From: Halanaerobium polyolivorans
Lineage (GTDB): Bacteria; Bacillota; Halanaerobiia; Halanaerobiales; Halanaerobiaceae
Length of the DNA stretch: 64,000 bases
Direction of reading: 5' to 3'
Assembly: GCF_020711195.1 (NCBI RefSeq)
Contig: NZ_JAJFAT010000006.1
Span: 86,061 to 150,060 of the forward strand
Shown here: positions 49,641 to 59,656 of the stretch, in pieces
Position numbering within the stretch: position 1 is the stretch's first letter
Layout: each line of letters begins with the position of its first letter
Position numbers and translations under genes: made by a program
Notes under the pieces: model-generated
Databases searched by the model: none
What the model was told of the DNA's origin: nothing
The model's input: only the letters and a program-made list of their open reading frames with translations

Positions 49641-52061
49641 TTGCAGATTTCATATAACTGGCTAAAAAGATACATAGATATTGATTTTAGTCCTGAAGAT
49701 CTTTCAGAAAAGCTGACCATGGCCGGGCTTGAAGTTGAAGCCTTAGAATATCTTGCTCAGGGTTTAGATGATATCATAATCGCTCAAATTAGCGAAATCA
49801 AAGAACATCCCAATGCAGATAAACTGCAGATCTGTTATGTTAAAACTGAAGCTGGAGGGGAAGAAATTCCGGTTGTAACAGGTGCTCCAAATGTAGCAAA
49901 AGGATTAAAGGTGCCCTTTGCCGGAGTCGGCAGAACATTACCTGGAGGGATGAAAATTGAAGAGGTAGAACTGAGGGGAGAACTCTCTCAGGGGATGATC
50001 TGCTCCAAAGATGAACTTGGCTTACAGGAAGAGCGAGCAGCTGGTATTATGGTCCTTGATTCTGATGCTCCACTTGGTTTTAGTTTTAAAAAATACATGA
50101 AACTTGATGACTATATATACAAATTAGATTTAACACCAAACTATGCCCGCTGTCTGGGAATGCTTGGTGTGGCAAGGGAGATCAAATCACTATATGCTCC
50201 AGAGAAAAAGTTGATTAAACCTCCGATCAGTTTTACAGAAGATCAAAGTGAAGCTCATATTTCTGAGCAGGTAGAAATAGATATTGAAGCTCCAGAACTT
50301 TGTCCCCGCTATACTGCTCGTTTGGTCAAAGATGTAGAGATCAAAGAATCACCAGAGTGGATACAAAGAAGGCTCAAAGCAGCTGGGATCAGACCGATCA
50401 ATAATGTGGTTGATATTACCAACTTTGTTTTAATGGAATATAATCAACCCTTACACTCTTTTGACTATAATAAAATTAATGATGGTAAAATAATTGTCCG
50501 CAGAGCTGAAAAGGGAGAAAAGATTACCACCCTTGATGAAGAACAAAGGCTCTTGGATGATGAGATGCTGGTTATTGCAGATCCAAAAGAGGCAATTGCT
50601 GTGGCCGGGGTGATGGGTGGTTTTGAAAGTGAAGTAACAAGTCAAACTACTGATGTGCTGATCGAGTCAGCCTATTTTAATCCTGTAAGTGTACGCAAAA
50701 CAGCAAAAAAATTGGCTATGCATTCTGATGCTTCCCATCGTTTTGAACGTGGGGTTGATATCGAAAAGGCTGTTGAAGCCAATAATAGGGCCTGTCAGCT
50801 TTTAGAAAAATGTGCAGGTGGTAGGGTTGTTCCGGGAGTAATCGATGAATATCCCCGCCAATATGAAGCAGCTGTAATTGAACTTGACTGTGAACGGGTC
50901 AATGAACTTTTAGGGGTAGACCTGCAGGAAAGTAAAATCATCGAGATCTTAAAAAGACTGCAGTTTAGTGTAGAAAAAAAAGAGGCTGAGCTTTTAGTAA
51001 CTGTACCTTCATTTAGAACTGATGTCAGCCGTGGAGCCGATCTGGTAGAAGAGATTGCCAGGGTTTATGGCTATAATGAAATAGAATCAAGCCGACCTGT
51101 TTCCAAACAGCGTGGGCAAAGAACAGCTAAACAAAACTTTGAAAAAAGGGTCAAAGAACTGCTTAATTCAGGTGGTCTTGATGAGGTCATAACCTACAGT
51201 CTGCAGGCTAAAAAAAGCTATCAGGATTTAAATTTAACTGAGGTGGAAGGATTTAATCAATTTGTTGAAATCAAAAATCCTTTAAGTGCAGCTTTTGGCA
51301 TTTTAAGAACAACCCTGCTTCCCGGTTTAATCGATGTGCTGGCCTCTAATGCCAGGCGTCAGGGAGCTGAGATGGCTGTTTTTGAAACAGGTACAGTCTT
51401 TAGAAATGTGGGAGCTAATAAAAGACCTATAGAATTAAACAAGCTGGGGGGAGGACTCTTTGGAGCAGAAAATAATCTCTGGCAGCAGGATGCTCCTAAT
51501 TTTTATCAGCTTAAAGGTGTTTTAGAGATGCTTTTTGAACATCTGCAGCTTAGTGATTTTCACTTAGAATTTGCTGAAGCTAGACCCTATCTTCATCCCG
51601 GTAGAAAGGCTGAGCTGATCATCGAAGGTCAAAAATTAGGTTTTATCGGTGAAATTCATCCTCAATTGGCAGAAAAAAATGACCTTCCTCAAGGAGCTGC
51701 GATCTTTGAAATGGACTTAGATAAACTCTTTGCCTTAAGCAAAGCTAAGAGCTATCATTATCAGCAGATCACCAAATATCCTGTACTTGATCGTGATTTA
51801 GCTGTAGTAATCAAAGAAGAGATTGCAGTTGGAGAAATTCTTCAGGCTATTAAAAATGCAGCTGGAGAAATGCTTAAAGAAATTAAGCTCTTTGACATCT
51901 ATCAGGGAGACCAGATTAAAAGCGGCTATAAAAGTGCAGCCTTTGAACTTAAGTTCCAGGCAGAAGATAGAACCCTCCGTGATGAAGAGGTAAATGAGCG
52001 TTTCAATAAAATAGTAGACCATCTTTCAGAGCAATATTCGGCAGAAATTAGAGGAAATTAA
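49641..52061 (+). CDS. pheT: phenylalanine-tRNA ligase beta subunit
   Basis: About 806 residues. It starts ISYNWLKRYIDI, then has the EMAP/OB tRNA-binding domain (~40-150, HPNADKLQICYV), B3/B4 editing (PRYTARLV, INNVVDITNFVLMEYNQPLHSFD), B5, the catalytic-like core (LSAAFGILRTTLLPGLIDVL) and the C-terminal ferredoxin-fold FDX-ACB domain (YPVLDRDLAVVI). The TTG at 49641 gives the canonical start and follows AAAGGATG; an ATG at 49632 is the alternative. Pairs with PheS as alpha2-beta2. Confidence 0.96.
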   Translation: MQISYNWLKRYIDIDFSPEDLSEKLTMAGLEVEALEYLAQGLDDIIIAQISEIKEHPNADKLQICYVKTEAGGEEIPVVTGAPNVAKGLKVPFAGVGRTLPGGMKIEEVELRGELSQGMICSKDELGLQEERAAGIMVLDSDAPLGFSFKKYMKLDDYIYKLDLTPNYARCLGMLGVAREIKSLYAPEKKLIKPPISFTEDQSEAHISEQVEIDIEAPELCPRYTARLVKDVEIKESPEWIQRRLKAAGIRPINNVVDITNFVLMEYNQPLHSFDYNKINDGKIIVRRAEKGEKITTLDEEQRLLDDEMLVIADPKEAIAVAGVMGGFESEVTSQTTDVLIESAYFNPVSVRKTAKKLAMHSDASHRFERGVDIEKAVEANNRACQLLEKCAGGRVVPGVIDEYPRQYEAAVIELDCERVNELLGVDLQESKIIEILKRLQFSVEKKEAELLVTVPSFRTDVSRGADLVEEIARVYGYNEIESSRPVSKQRGQRTAKQNFEKRVKELLNSGGLDEVITYSLQAKKSYQDLNLTEVEGFNQFVEIKNPLSAAFGILRTTLLPGLIDVLASNARRQGAEMAVFETGTVFRNVGANKRPIELNKLGGGLFGAENNLWQQDAPNFYQLKGVLEMLFEHLQLSDFHLEFAEARPYLHPGRKAELIIEGQKLGFIGEIHPQLAEKNDLPQGAAIFEMDLDKLFALSKAKSYHYQQITKYPVLDRDLAVVIKEEIAVGEILQAIKNAAGEMLKEIKLFDIYQGDQIKSGYKSAAFELKFQAEDRTLRDEEVNERFNKIVDHLSEQYSAEIRGN

Positions 52062-52133
52062 TATTTGAGGCAGGAATTTAGCTTTTTGTAATGAATATAA
52101 TACAGTAGACTACTAAAGCTGGAGATGTTGCTA

Positions 52134-52484
52134 ATGAGAGCAGATAATGAGCAAAACAAAAACAAATTCAAATTAAATATTCTCGGAGATAGTTTTACGG
52201 TCACTGGAGATTTTGATGAAGAATATATTAATAAACTTGCCAATTATGTAGAAAAAATTGGTGAGGAGATCAGAAATGCTTATCCTAAACTTCCTTTTAG
52301 AAGGTTAAGTCATTTGACCATGATTAATCTGGCTGATGAATATTTTAAACTAAGGACTCAGTGTGTGGAATTGAGTAGAGAAAAAGAAAGACTCAAAGAG
52401 GCAAATCAAAGTCTGCATCAGGAGTTAAAAAAACTGAGGCAGGAGAACGAGGAGTTAAATTCTCTGCTCGAGGAGGTAGAATAA
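52134..52484 (+). CDS. zapA: cell division protein ZapA
   Basis: About 116 residues. The N-terminal beta domain contains FKLNILGDSFTVTGDFDEEYINKLANYVEK, and a long C-terminal coiled coil begins near residue 70 (REKERLKEANQSLHQELKKL). This matches ZapA, which bundles FtsZ filaments at midcell. The ATG at 52134 is preferred because GGAG at 52121 is well spaced; an ATG at 52125 overlaps it. It is followed directly by cvpA, the usual order pheT-zapA-cvpA-polX-mutS2 in Firmicutes. Confidence 0.9.
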   Translation: MRADNEQNKNKFKLNILGDSFTVTGDFDEEYINKLANYVEKIGEEIRNAYPKLPFRRLSHLTMINLADEYFKLRTQCVELSREKERLKEANQSLHQELKKLRQENEELNSLLEEVE

Positions 52485-52976
52485 TTGGATATCATTAATT
52501 TCTTCGACATCATTATCCTTGTTTTGATGCTGTTTTTTGCCTATAATGGTTTTAGGCGGGGCTTTATAGATCAAACAAGTACCATTTTGGGTTTAATTGC
52601 CGCCTTATTTGTGGCAGTTAGACAGTATGACTATTTTCGTCTTTTACTGGAACCCTATTTAGACCTTTCTACTTCTCTATTGCAGTTTATTAGTTTTGCA
52701 GTAGTATTTATAGTAGTTAATATTGCTATCCATGTTGTTGGAATCACTATCAAAAGGATTATTGATGCAATATTTTTAAAGCCTGTTGATAGGGCGGCCG
52801 GTTTTGTTCTGGGCCTTATAAAGGCAGGAATTATTATCTATCTGCTGGTGATAATTCTGGCAGAAATTCCTTATCAGAATTTAAATGATGTGGTGGAACA
52901 GTCTTTTTTGGGGAGCAGACTTTTAGAGGCTTCTCCCTATATACAGTCACAAATAGAAGAACTTTTTCGGCCATGA
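52485..52976 (+). CDS. CvpA family membrane protein
   Basis: 163 residues, four membrane helices, with the family start FFDIIILVLMLFFAYNGFRRGF and RAAGFVLGLIKAGI in the third helix. CvpA (colicin V production) proteins affect envelope stress and polysaccharide phenotypes, but their molecular role is unsettled. The start is TTG behind GAGGAGG, one base after the zapA stop, so the genes are translationally coupled. The stop codon lies inside the downstream hairpin. Confidence 0.88.
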   Translation: MDIINFFDIIILVLMLFFAYNGFRRGFIDQTSTILGLIAALFVAVRQYDYFRLLLEPYLDLSTSLLQFISFAVVFIVVNIAIHVVGITIKRIIDAIFLKPVDRAAGFVLGLIKAGIIIYLLVIILAEIPYQNLNDVVEQSFLGSRLLEASPYIQSQIEELFRP

Positions 52977-52992
52977 TAATTTCATGGCCTTT
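52969..52992 (+). terminator. hairpin at the end of cvpA
   Basis: A perfect 8-bp stem GGCCATGA / TCATGGCC with a 5-nt loop and a short T-run. The left arm includes the cvpA stop. It may only partly terminate, since polX follows 30 bp on. Confidence 0.6.
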
Positions 52993-53018
52993 AATTATCT
53001 TAAAAAGGGGCGAAAACA

Positions 53019-54746
53019 TTGCTTGAGCTAACAAATAAAGAAATTGCAAAAATTCTTAATCAATTTGCCGATCTTTTGGCTATTAAAGGAGAAAATGACT
53101 TTAAGATCAGAGCTTATACTAATGCTGCCCGAAAAATAGAGTCTTTAAGTGATGATATCAGTACTTTAGCAGCTGAGGGAAAGCTTAAAGAAGTTAAGGG
53201 TATAGGTAGTGGAATAGCAGAAAGTTTAAAAGAAATACTTGAAAACGGTGTTATAGAAGAAATGGAAAATATTAAGGCTGAATTACCACCTGGGGTAGTA
53301 GAAATGATAAATATTCCCGGACTGGGGCCAAAAACAGCCCACCGCTTTTATTATGAGCTGGGGATAGAGGACCTGCTCGGCCTTGAAGCCGCCCTTGAAG
53401 AAGGTAGGGTAAGAGAGCTAAAGGGTTTTGGCAAAAAATCCGCGCAAAAACTATTATACGGTCTCAAAAATTATGAAAAATATCTTGATAAAATAATTTT
53501 AACTAAGGCCCTTAAAACAGCCGCAATGATAATTGCAGAAATCAAAGAAAAAATCGAGGCTCAATACTTTAGTCAAATTGAGATCTGTGGAAGTGCCAGA
53601 AGGGCTAAAGAGATGACAGGTGACCTTGATATTTTGCTGGCAACTGAAAAGCCGGCAGAGCTGAGTTCGCTTTTAACCCAGCTTGATTTTACAAAGGAGG
53701 TTATTGGAGCTGGAGATACCAAGGTCAGCATTAGAACCCAGGAAGGGATTCAGACCGATTTTAGGCTTGTTTCAGCTGAAGAGTTTCCTTCTGCCCTCCA
53801 TTACTTTACAGGTTCTCAGGCCCATAATGTTCGGATGAGACAGCTGGCCAAAGATAAAAATCTTAAATTAAATGAATATGGATTGTTCAGAGCAGATGAA
53901 AGCAAAGAAGAGCTTAAATCTGAGGCAGATATCTTCAATATTCTGGGATTAGACTATATTATTCCCGAACTGAGGGAAGACCAGGGAGAAATTGAAGCCG
54001 CCCAAAATGGCAGCTTACCCCAGAGCATCGAAATAGAAGCTATTAAAGGTGATTTACATCTCCATTCTCGCTATAGTGATGGCGCTTTTGGCATTAAAAA
54101 AATGGCTCAAAAAGCTGCCGAGAGAGGTTATCAATATATAGCGATCACAGATCATTCTCAATCCTTAAATATAGCCGGAGGTTTAAGCCCTGAAGATCTA
54201 AGAAGGCAGATCAAAGAAATTGATGAGCTGAATCGGGAATTTGAAGATTTCAAGATCTTAAAAGGGGTAGAAGTTGATATTTTAAAAGATGGCAGCCTTG
54301 ATTATAAAGCTGAGCTCTTAGCAGAACTTGATATTGTAATTGCTTCTGTGCACAGCAACTTCAATCTCCCTGCAGAGCAAATGACAGAGCGGATAATTAA
54401 GGCTGTTAAAAATCCGCAGGTAAATGTTTTAGGACATCCCAGGGGAAGAATGCTGGGCAGCAGAGATCCCTATCAATTTGATTTAGATAAGGTGATTGCT
54501 GCAGCTGCAGAAGCAGGTACAGCTTTAGAAATTAACTCTTCACCCCAGAGGCTTGATTTAAATGCCGAATGGGCGAGAAAAGCAAAAAAGGCAGGAGCAC
54601 TGCTTTCTATCAATACTGATGCCCACCACTATAAGCAGTATGCTGATATTGAGTTTGGAGTAAAAACTGCTAGAAGAGGCTGGTTAGAAAAAGACGATGT
54701 TATAAACTGTTTTTCTTATCAGAAATTGATGAAATTTTTAAAATAG
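53019..54746 (+). CDS. polX: DNA polymerase/3'-5' exonuclease PolX
   Basis: A 575-residue fusion. Family X polymerase: N-terminal 8-kDa domain with helix-hairpin-helix motifs (EVKGIGSGIAESLKE, IPGLGPKTAHRFY, LKGFGKKSAQKLL), then the nucleotidyltransferase palm EICGSARRAKEMTGDLDILLAT with the catalytic Asp pair. C-terminal PHP exonuclease domain from ~340 (GDLHLHSRYSDGAFG, ITDHSQSL, VLGHPRGRM, NTDAHHY). It takes part in base-excision repair. The start is TTG with AAGGGG 8 bp upstream. Confidence 0.95.
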   Translation: MLELTNKEIAKILNQFADLLAIKGENDFKIRAYTNAARKIESLSDDISTLAAEGKLKEVKGIGSGIAESLKEILENGVIEEMENIKAELPPGVVEMINIPGLGPKTAHRFYYELGIEDLLGLEAALEEGRVRELKGFGKKSAQKLLYGLKNYEKYLDKIILTKALKTAAMIIAEIKEKIEAQYFSQIEICGSARRAKEMTGDLDILLATEKPAELSSLLTQLDFTKEVIGAGDTKVSIRTQEGIQTDFRLVSAEEFPSALHYFTGSQAHNVRMRQLAKDKNLKLNEYGLFRADESKEELKSEADIFNILGLDYIIPELREDQGEIEAAQNGSLPQSIEIEAIKGDLHLHSRYSDGAFGIKKMAQKAAERGYQYIAITDHSQSLNIAGGLSPEDLRRQIKEIDELNREFEDFKILKGVEVDILKDGSLDYKAELLAELDIVIASVHSNFNLPAEQMTERIIKAVKNPQVNVLGHPRGRMLGSRDPYQFDLDKVIAAAAEAGTALEINSSPQRLDLNAEWARKAKKAGALLSINTDAHHYKQYADIEFGVKTARRGWLEKDDVINCFSYQKLMKFLK

Positions 54747-54767
54747 AAATTCCGGAGGTAATAAATT

Positions 54768-57140
54768 TTGAAAGAACACAGTCTGGAAGTTTTAGAATAC
54801 TATAAAATAATAAATATGACTGCAGAGCGGGCAGCAACTAAGCTTGGCCGGGAAATTGTAGAAAAGTTAAAACCACTTGCCAATGAAGACTATATTGAGG
54901 AAAAGCTGGCTGAGGTCAGTGCTTTGAAAACGATGATCTCTGAGTTCGGTAAACTTCCCTTTGGGGGAATCAGAGATATTAGAGAATCACTTAAAAAGGC
55001 AGAAAAGGGAGCGGTTCTTTCTACAGATAAGATCAATGATATTCGCAATACTCTGCGGGGAATCAAAGAAATTGATCAATATTTTGCTAAGATCAAAGCT
55101 GAGCTTGATCCCAGAATCATAGCCAGAGAATATGAGATTCTTTATCAAATTACTGCTGGCCTACTGCCGAGAGAAAATCTGGCCCGGGAAATAGACCGCT
55201 GTATTAATGATTATGGAGAAATAGCAGATGATGCCAGTGCAAAACTTAAATCACTGCGGGCTAAGATCGATTCGATAGAAAATGGGATCAGAGATAAACT
55301 GGATTCGATTATTAAAAGCAGTAAATACCAGGATATGCTGCAGGAGAGTATAGTCACCAAAAGGGAAAATCGTTATGTAGTTCCGGTTAAACAGGAACAC
55401 CGCAATAAATTTGATGGAATTATTCACGGTCAATCGGCAAGTGGATTAACCCTTTTTATGGAGCCGATGGCTGTTGTGCGCTTAAATAATGAACTAAGGG
55501 AAGTCAGGGCTCAGGAAAATGCAGAGATTCAGCGGATACTGCAGGTTTTAAGCTCAAAAATAGCTGTCCAGGCAGAGATCATTAAAAAAGATCTAAAAAT
55601 TGTTTCTCACCTTGATGTGATCTCAGCTTCAGCTAGATTTAGCCTTGACTATAATTGTAATGCCCCTGATATCAACCAAAAAGCTTTGATCGATTTAAAA
55701 GAGGCCAGACACCCACTTTTAAAAGAGGAGCCGGTACCGATCGATGTTAAACTTGGTGATAAAATATCAACCCTGGTTATTACAGGTCCAAATACCGGTG
55801 GTAAAACTGTTTCTTTAAAAACCGTTGGTCTTTTAACTTTAATGGCTCAAACGGGAATGCATATTCCTGCTCAAGCCAATTCGACCATAGCTGTTTTTGA
55901 AAAGATCTTTGCCGATATTGGGGATGAACAGAGTATTGAACAGAGTTTAAGTACCTTTTCTTCTCATATGACAAAGATCAAGCAGTTTTTGGCTGAATCA
56001 GATTCTAATACCCTTGTTTTGATGGATGAGCTCGGGGTTGGAACCGATCCTGAAGAAGGTGCAGCCTTAGGAATTTCCATCCTGGAGGAGCTGCAGCAGA
56101 AAGGTGCAGTAACAATTGCCACAACCCACTACAGTCAGCTTAAAAGCTATGCCTATAGTGCCGATAATGTAGAAAATGCTTCGGTGGAATTTGATATCGA
56201 ATCACTTAAACCAACCTATAATTTAATTATGGGGGTTCCAGGTGGTTCTAATGCCTTTGAAATAGCTTTAAGGCTCGGTATTCCAGAAGGGATAATCAAA
56301 AGAGCCAGAAGCCTTTTAAGTGAGGAAGAAATAAAGGTTGAAGATATAATCAATGAATTAAATCAGGAAAGAAAACGCTATAAAAGATTAAGAGAAGAGA
56401 TGGAAGAATACAGAAGACGGGAAAAAGAACTGAAAGAAAAATATGAAAAGATGATCGAAGAACAGCAGCAAAAACATGAAGCAGAAATGGAAAAAGCCCG
56501 TCAGGAAGCGGAAGAGCTGGTAAGTAAAACAAAAAAAGAAGCCAAAAGGATCATCACTTCTTTAAAAGATAAAGATTATAGTAAACGCTCTGAAGTTGAT
56601 AGGGCTCAAACAGAAGCAAATCAAGAACTAAAAGAATTAGAAAATGTTTTAGCCAAGAAAAAAGACAGTCGAGATCAAAGAGCTGAGCAAAAACTTGAGG
56701 TCGGTGATCAGGTCAGGGTGAGCAGTATCGGCCGCAAGGGTGAAATCACCTCTATTGATGAAGAAAAAGCTGAGGCAAAAATTCAGGCCGGGATTATGAA
56801 GGTAACAGCTTCTTTAGCTGATCTGGTCAAGGTAGATATTCCGGAAAATGAAGAAGAAGAGCTTTTAAAAAAATACCGGGTCCAAAAATCTCAGCATGTT
56901 TCTCCCAAGCTCGATCTCAGGGGAGAGAGGTATGGAGCAGCTCAAAGTCAGCTGGATAAATACCTTGATGATGCTTTTTTAGCCGGACTTAATGAAGTAG
57001 AAATAGTACATGGTAAAGGAACCGGTGCCTTAAGGGAGGCAGTTGAAGAGATCTTAGAAAAAAACCCCCATGTCTCAGACTTCCGCCTGGGAAGGCAGAG
57101 AGAAGGAGGCACAGGGGTTACTATTGCCAAACTTAATTAA
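54768..57140 (+). CDS. mutS2: endonuclease MutS2
   Basis: 790 residues. A MutS core/clamp is followed by the ABC-type ATPase with Walker A ITGPNTGGKTVSLKT, signature STFSSHMTKI and Walker B LVLMDELGVGTDPEEG. A long coiled coil (~510-640, very Glu/Lys-rich) and the C-terminal Smr endonuclease domain (LDLRGERYGAA, VEIVHGKGTGALR) follow. The mismatch-recognition domain I of MutS is absent, as usual for MutS2. It suppresses recombination and/or splits collided ribosomes. The start is TTG behind GGAGG. Its stop is only 2 bp from the stop of the convergent PBP gene. Confidence 0.96.
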   Translation: MKEHSLEVLEYYKIINMTAERAATKLGREIVEKLKPLANEDYIEEKLAEVSALKTMISEFGKLPFGGIRDIRESLKKAEKGAVLSTDKINDIRNTLRGIKEIDQYFAKIKAELDPRIIAREYEILYQITAGLLPRENLAREIDRCINDYGEIADDASAKLKSLRAKIDSIENGIRDKLDSIIKSSKYQDMLQESIVTKRENRYVVPVKQEHRNKFDGIIHGQSASGLTLFMEPMAVVRLNNELREVRAQENAEIQRILQVLSSKIAVQAEIIKKDLKIVSHLDVISASARFSLDYNCNAPDINQKALIDLKEARHPLLKEEPVPIDVKLGDKISTLVITGPNTGGKTVSLKTVGLLTLMAQTGMHIPAQANSTIAVFEKIFADIGDEQSIEQSLSTFSSHMTKIKQFLAESDSNTLVLMDELGVGTDPEEGAALGISILEELQQKGAVTIATTHYSQLKSYAYSADNVENASVEFDIESLKPTYNLIMGVPGGSNAFEIALRLGIPEGIIKRARSLLSEEEIKVEDIINELNQERKRYKRLREEMEEYRRREKELKEKYEKMIEEQQQKHEAEMEKARQEAEELVSKTKKEAKRIITSLKDKDYSKRSEVDRAQTEANQELKELENVLAKKKDSRDQRAEQKLEVGDQVRVSSIGRKGEITSIDEEKAEAKIQAGIMKVTASLADLVKVDIPENEEEELLKKYRVQKSQHVSPKLDLRGERYGAAQSQLDKYLDDAFLAGLNEVEIVHGKGTGALREAVEEILEKNPHVSDFRLGRQREGGTGVTIAKLN

Positions 57141-57142
57141 TT

Positions 57143-59506
57143 TTAATCTTCATTATCTCCTCTGAAAGCATCAAATATTCTTCTTAAAGTACCTGAAGCA
57201 GAATCATCTTCATGGAGATCACAGGAGCGGGAAGGCCTTGTTTCAAAACGAGGAGTTCCGTTCCTGTTTAATCTTGGAATACCATATTCATCATCGATCT
57301 GCTGCACCGGTTCTCCGGTTTCAATCCTATAAGTACCTCTTACCAGATCTTCATAATCTTTATTTGGATTAACCTCAACAAAGGTTTTTTGAGCAGGTCC
57401 AACTCTAATCCCAGAACCTTCTATATAATGTCTTTCCTCAACCTGATCTTCAGGACAATTACTGGTAGCTATCAAACCACTTTCTCTATCTATTCTCAAT
57501 GTTTCTACCGGTCCATGTAAATCAGAGGTTTCTTGAGGTTCAGTTCCTTCTTTAAATGGTAAAACATCTATTCTAGGTGCATATTCGTTTGCCTTTAGGC
57601 CTGTATAAGGATCAACTGCAGCTTCAACAATATTTTCTGGAATCTGAAAATCAATTACAGGCATATCTGCAGAAATTTCGCGCATATATTCTCCCCAGAT
57701 TTGAGCGGCTTCTCCACTGGAAACGGTTTTAGTATCATATTCCATAGAGCGTCTTGAATCTTCACCTATCCAGACAGCTGTTGCGATTTGGGGAGTATAA
57801 CCTACAAACCAGGCATCAGTATATTCGTTGGTTGTTCCTGTTTTACCTGCAACATCTCTATCCATCTGGGCTCTGCGGCCTGTACCATTTTTAATAACAT
57901 TTTCTAGCATCGAGGTCATTAAATAACTGTCAGCTTCTGACATAACAAGCCTTTTATGTGGCTGAGCTTCATAAATTAAATTATCATGTCTATCATAAAT
58001 TTTTTCTATAGAATAAGGCCTATTATATACACCTTGATTGGCAAAAACACTGTAAGCTGCTGTCATCTCTAGAGGAGAAATACCTCTATTTAAACCACCT
58101 AAAGCCATTGAATAATGATCATCAAGACCATCATTATTGGTAAAGGTAGTGATTCCCAGCTCTTCGGTTAAGGCTCTGGTATTTTTGACTCCAATATCTT
58201 GTATCAATTTTACTGCTGCCACATTTACAGAATGGGTTAAAGCAGTATCTAAATTAATCAAACCTCTGTACTGGTCTCCATAATTACGAGGCCAGATACT
58301 GAGATGATCTCTACCGGTTTCAGAAGCCAGCATCGGTAAATCATTAATCACACTAGCCGTAGTATAATCACCTTCTGCTAAAGCAGCTGCATAAACAAAG
58401 GGTTTAAAAGCAGAACCGGGCTGTCTGACCGCCTGATGAGCCCTGTTAAATTGATCAGTACCTCTTCCCCCTATCATTGCTCTAATAGCACCTGAATTAA
58501 CATCCAGACTTACTAAGGATACCTGTGGCTGTAGATGTTCACTCTGGCCGCTGCTAAAAGAAGGTAGATAACCATTATCTATTTTTGCCTGGATTTTTTC
58601 TTCAGCAACTTTTTGCATATCAGGGTCTATAGTTGTATGTACTTCTAAACCACCACTATAAACCATAGAAGCTCCAAATTGATTGATCAGTTGATCTCTA
58701 ATATAAAGTAAAAAGTAATGAGAACTTTGGCTAGGACTTTCTCTACCTTCGAAATCCAGATCAAGTTCTTCATTTTTAGCTTCTGCTGCTTCCTCTGCTG
58801 TTATATAATCCAGTTCTGCCATCCTGTCTAAAACCACATTCCTTCTTGCAACGGCTCTTTGCGGATTATTAAAAGGAGAATAATTATTTGGTGACTGAGG
58901 CAAACCAGCGATTAAAGCTGCTTCTGCCAGGTCAAGTTGATCAACACTTTTACCAAAGTACTGAATAGAAGCGGTTTCTACTCCATAAGCGCTGTGACCT
59001 AAAAAGATCTCATTTAAGTACATTTCTAAAATTTCGGATTTGGTATACATTCTTTCAAATTGAATGGCCAGATAGGCTTCCTGTAATTTTCTATAAAAAG
59101 ATTTTTCCAGGGTTAAAAATGAATTTCTGGCCAACTGCTGGGTGATGGTACTGGCACCCTGAGCAAGTCTTCGCTGCTGGATATTGGCAACCATGGCCCT
59201 GACAATACCCCAATAATCTATACCGTGGTGAACATAAAAATTAGTATCTTCTATTGCTATAATTGCATTTTTTAAATCATCAGGAATTCTTTCTAAGGGT
59301 ACATAAACCCTATTTTCCTTAAAAAGTTTGCTTAATAATTCACCATTTGAGCTGTAGATCATTGTTGCTTCACTTGAACCTTTGTACTCAGAGATATCAG
59401 GAGTGTCCCGGATTATCCAGGTTACAGCACCTAAGATAGCACCTGTGCCAAGGGCAAATATTACTATAATAGTGACTAATATTATTTTTTTAGATTTCTT
59501 CTTCAT
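57143..59506 (-). CDS. penicillin-binding protein 1A (bifunctional)
   Basis: A 787-residue class A PBP. An N-terminal membrane anchor is followed by the GT51 glycosyltransferase with IEDTNFYVHHGID (catalytic Glu), QGASTITQQLARN and KILEMYLN-like EILEMYLNEIFLG. The transpeptidase has the catalytic Ser in GSAFKPFVYAAAL, SVN and KTGTTNEYTDAWFVGYTP. The C-terminal ~120 residues form a linker, partly acidic. It polymerises and cross-links murein. The ATG at 59506 is behind AGGAGGTAAG. It is divergent from tyrS; a 12-bp palindrome AAACAGCTGTTT lies between them. Confidence 0.95.
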   Translation of the reverse strand: MKKKSKKIILVTIIVIFALGTGAILGAVTWIIRDTPDISEYKGSSEATMIYSSNGELLSKLFKENRVYVPLERIPDDLKNAIIAIEDTNFYVHHGIDYWGIVRAMVANIQQRRLAQGASTITQQLARNSFLTLEKSFYRKLQEAYLAIQFERMYTKSEILEMYLNEIFLGHSAYGVETASIQYFGKSVDQLDLAEAALIAGLPQSPNNYSPFNNPQRAVARRNVVLDRMAELDYITAEEAAEAKNEELDLDFEGRESPSQSSHYFLLYIRDQLINQFGASMVYSGGLEVHTTIDPDMQKVAEEKIQAKIDNGYLPSFSSGQSEHLQPQVSLVSLDVNSGAIRAMIGGRGTDQFNRAHQAVRQPGSAFKPFVYAAALAEGDYTTASVINDLPMLASETGRDHLSIWPRNYGDQYRGLINLDTALTHSVNVAAVKLIQDIGVKNTRALTEELGITTFTNNDGLDDHYSMALGGLNRGISPLEMTAAYSVFANQGVYNRPYSIEKIYDRHDNLIYEAQPHKRLVMSEADSYLMTSMLENVIKNGTGRRAQMDRDVAGKTGTTNEYTDAWFVGYTPQIATAVWIGEDSRRSMEYDTKTVSSGEAAQIWGEYMREISADMPVIDFQIPENIVEAAVDPYTGLKANEYAPRIDVLPFKEGTEPQETSDLHGPVETLRIDRESGLIATSNCPEDQVEERHYIEGSGIRVGPAQKTFVEVNPNKDYEDLVRGTYRIETGEPVQQIDDEYGIPRLNRNGTPRFETRPSRSCDLHEDDSASGTLRRIFDAFRGDNED

Positions 59507-59541
59507 TGACTTACCTCCTGTCAGGTAAATATTATAACATA

Positions 59542-59553
59542 AAACAGCTGTTT
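59542..59553. repeat. 12-bp perfect palindrome between PBP1A and tyrS
   Basis: AAACAGCTGTTT lies between the divergent genes, 11 bp from the tyrS promoter -35. It could be an operator for either gene. Confidence 0.5.
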
Positions 59554-59563
59554 ATGGTAGCCC

Positions 59564-59592
59564 TTGTTAGTAATTAATCTATCTGTTATAAT
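59564..59592 (+). promoter_or_regulatory. promoter of tyrS-alaS
   Basis: TTGTTA at 59564-59569, a 17-bp spacer and TATAAT at 59587-59592. Confidence 0.75.
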
Positions 59593-59610
59593 AAAATGAC
59601 AAAGGATACA

Positions 59611-59656
59611 GGAGGTGAAGAGCCTGTTAAAGAGAAGATAAGACAGGCGTTTTTTT
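59611..59656 (+). promoter_or_regulatory. tyrS leader: ribosome-binding site, short ORF and terminator-like hairpin
   Basis: A strong AGGAGGTGA at 59610-59618 is followed by an intrinsic-terminator-like hairpin: GCCTGTT (59622-59628) pairs with GACAGGC (59642-59648), then G and seven T end at 59656, the base before the tyrS ATG. A GTG at 59615 opens an eight-codon frame ending in TAA at 59639-59641. tyrS itself has only a weak Shine-Dalgarno-like AGG in the right arm. There is no T-box. Confidence 0.55.
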
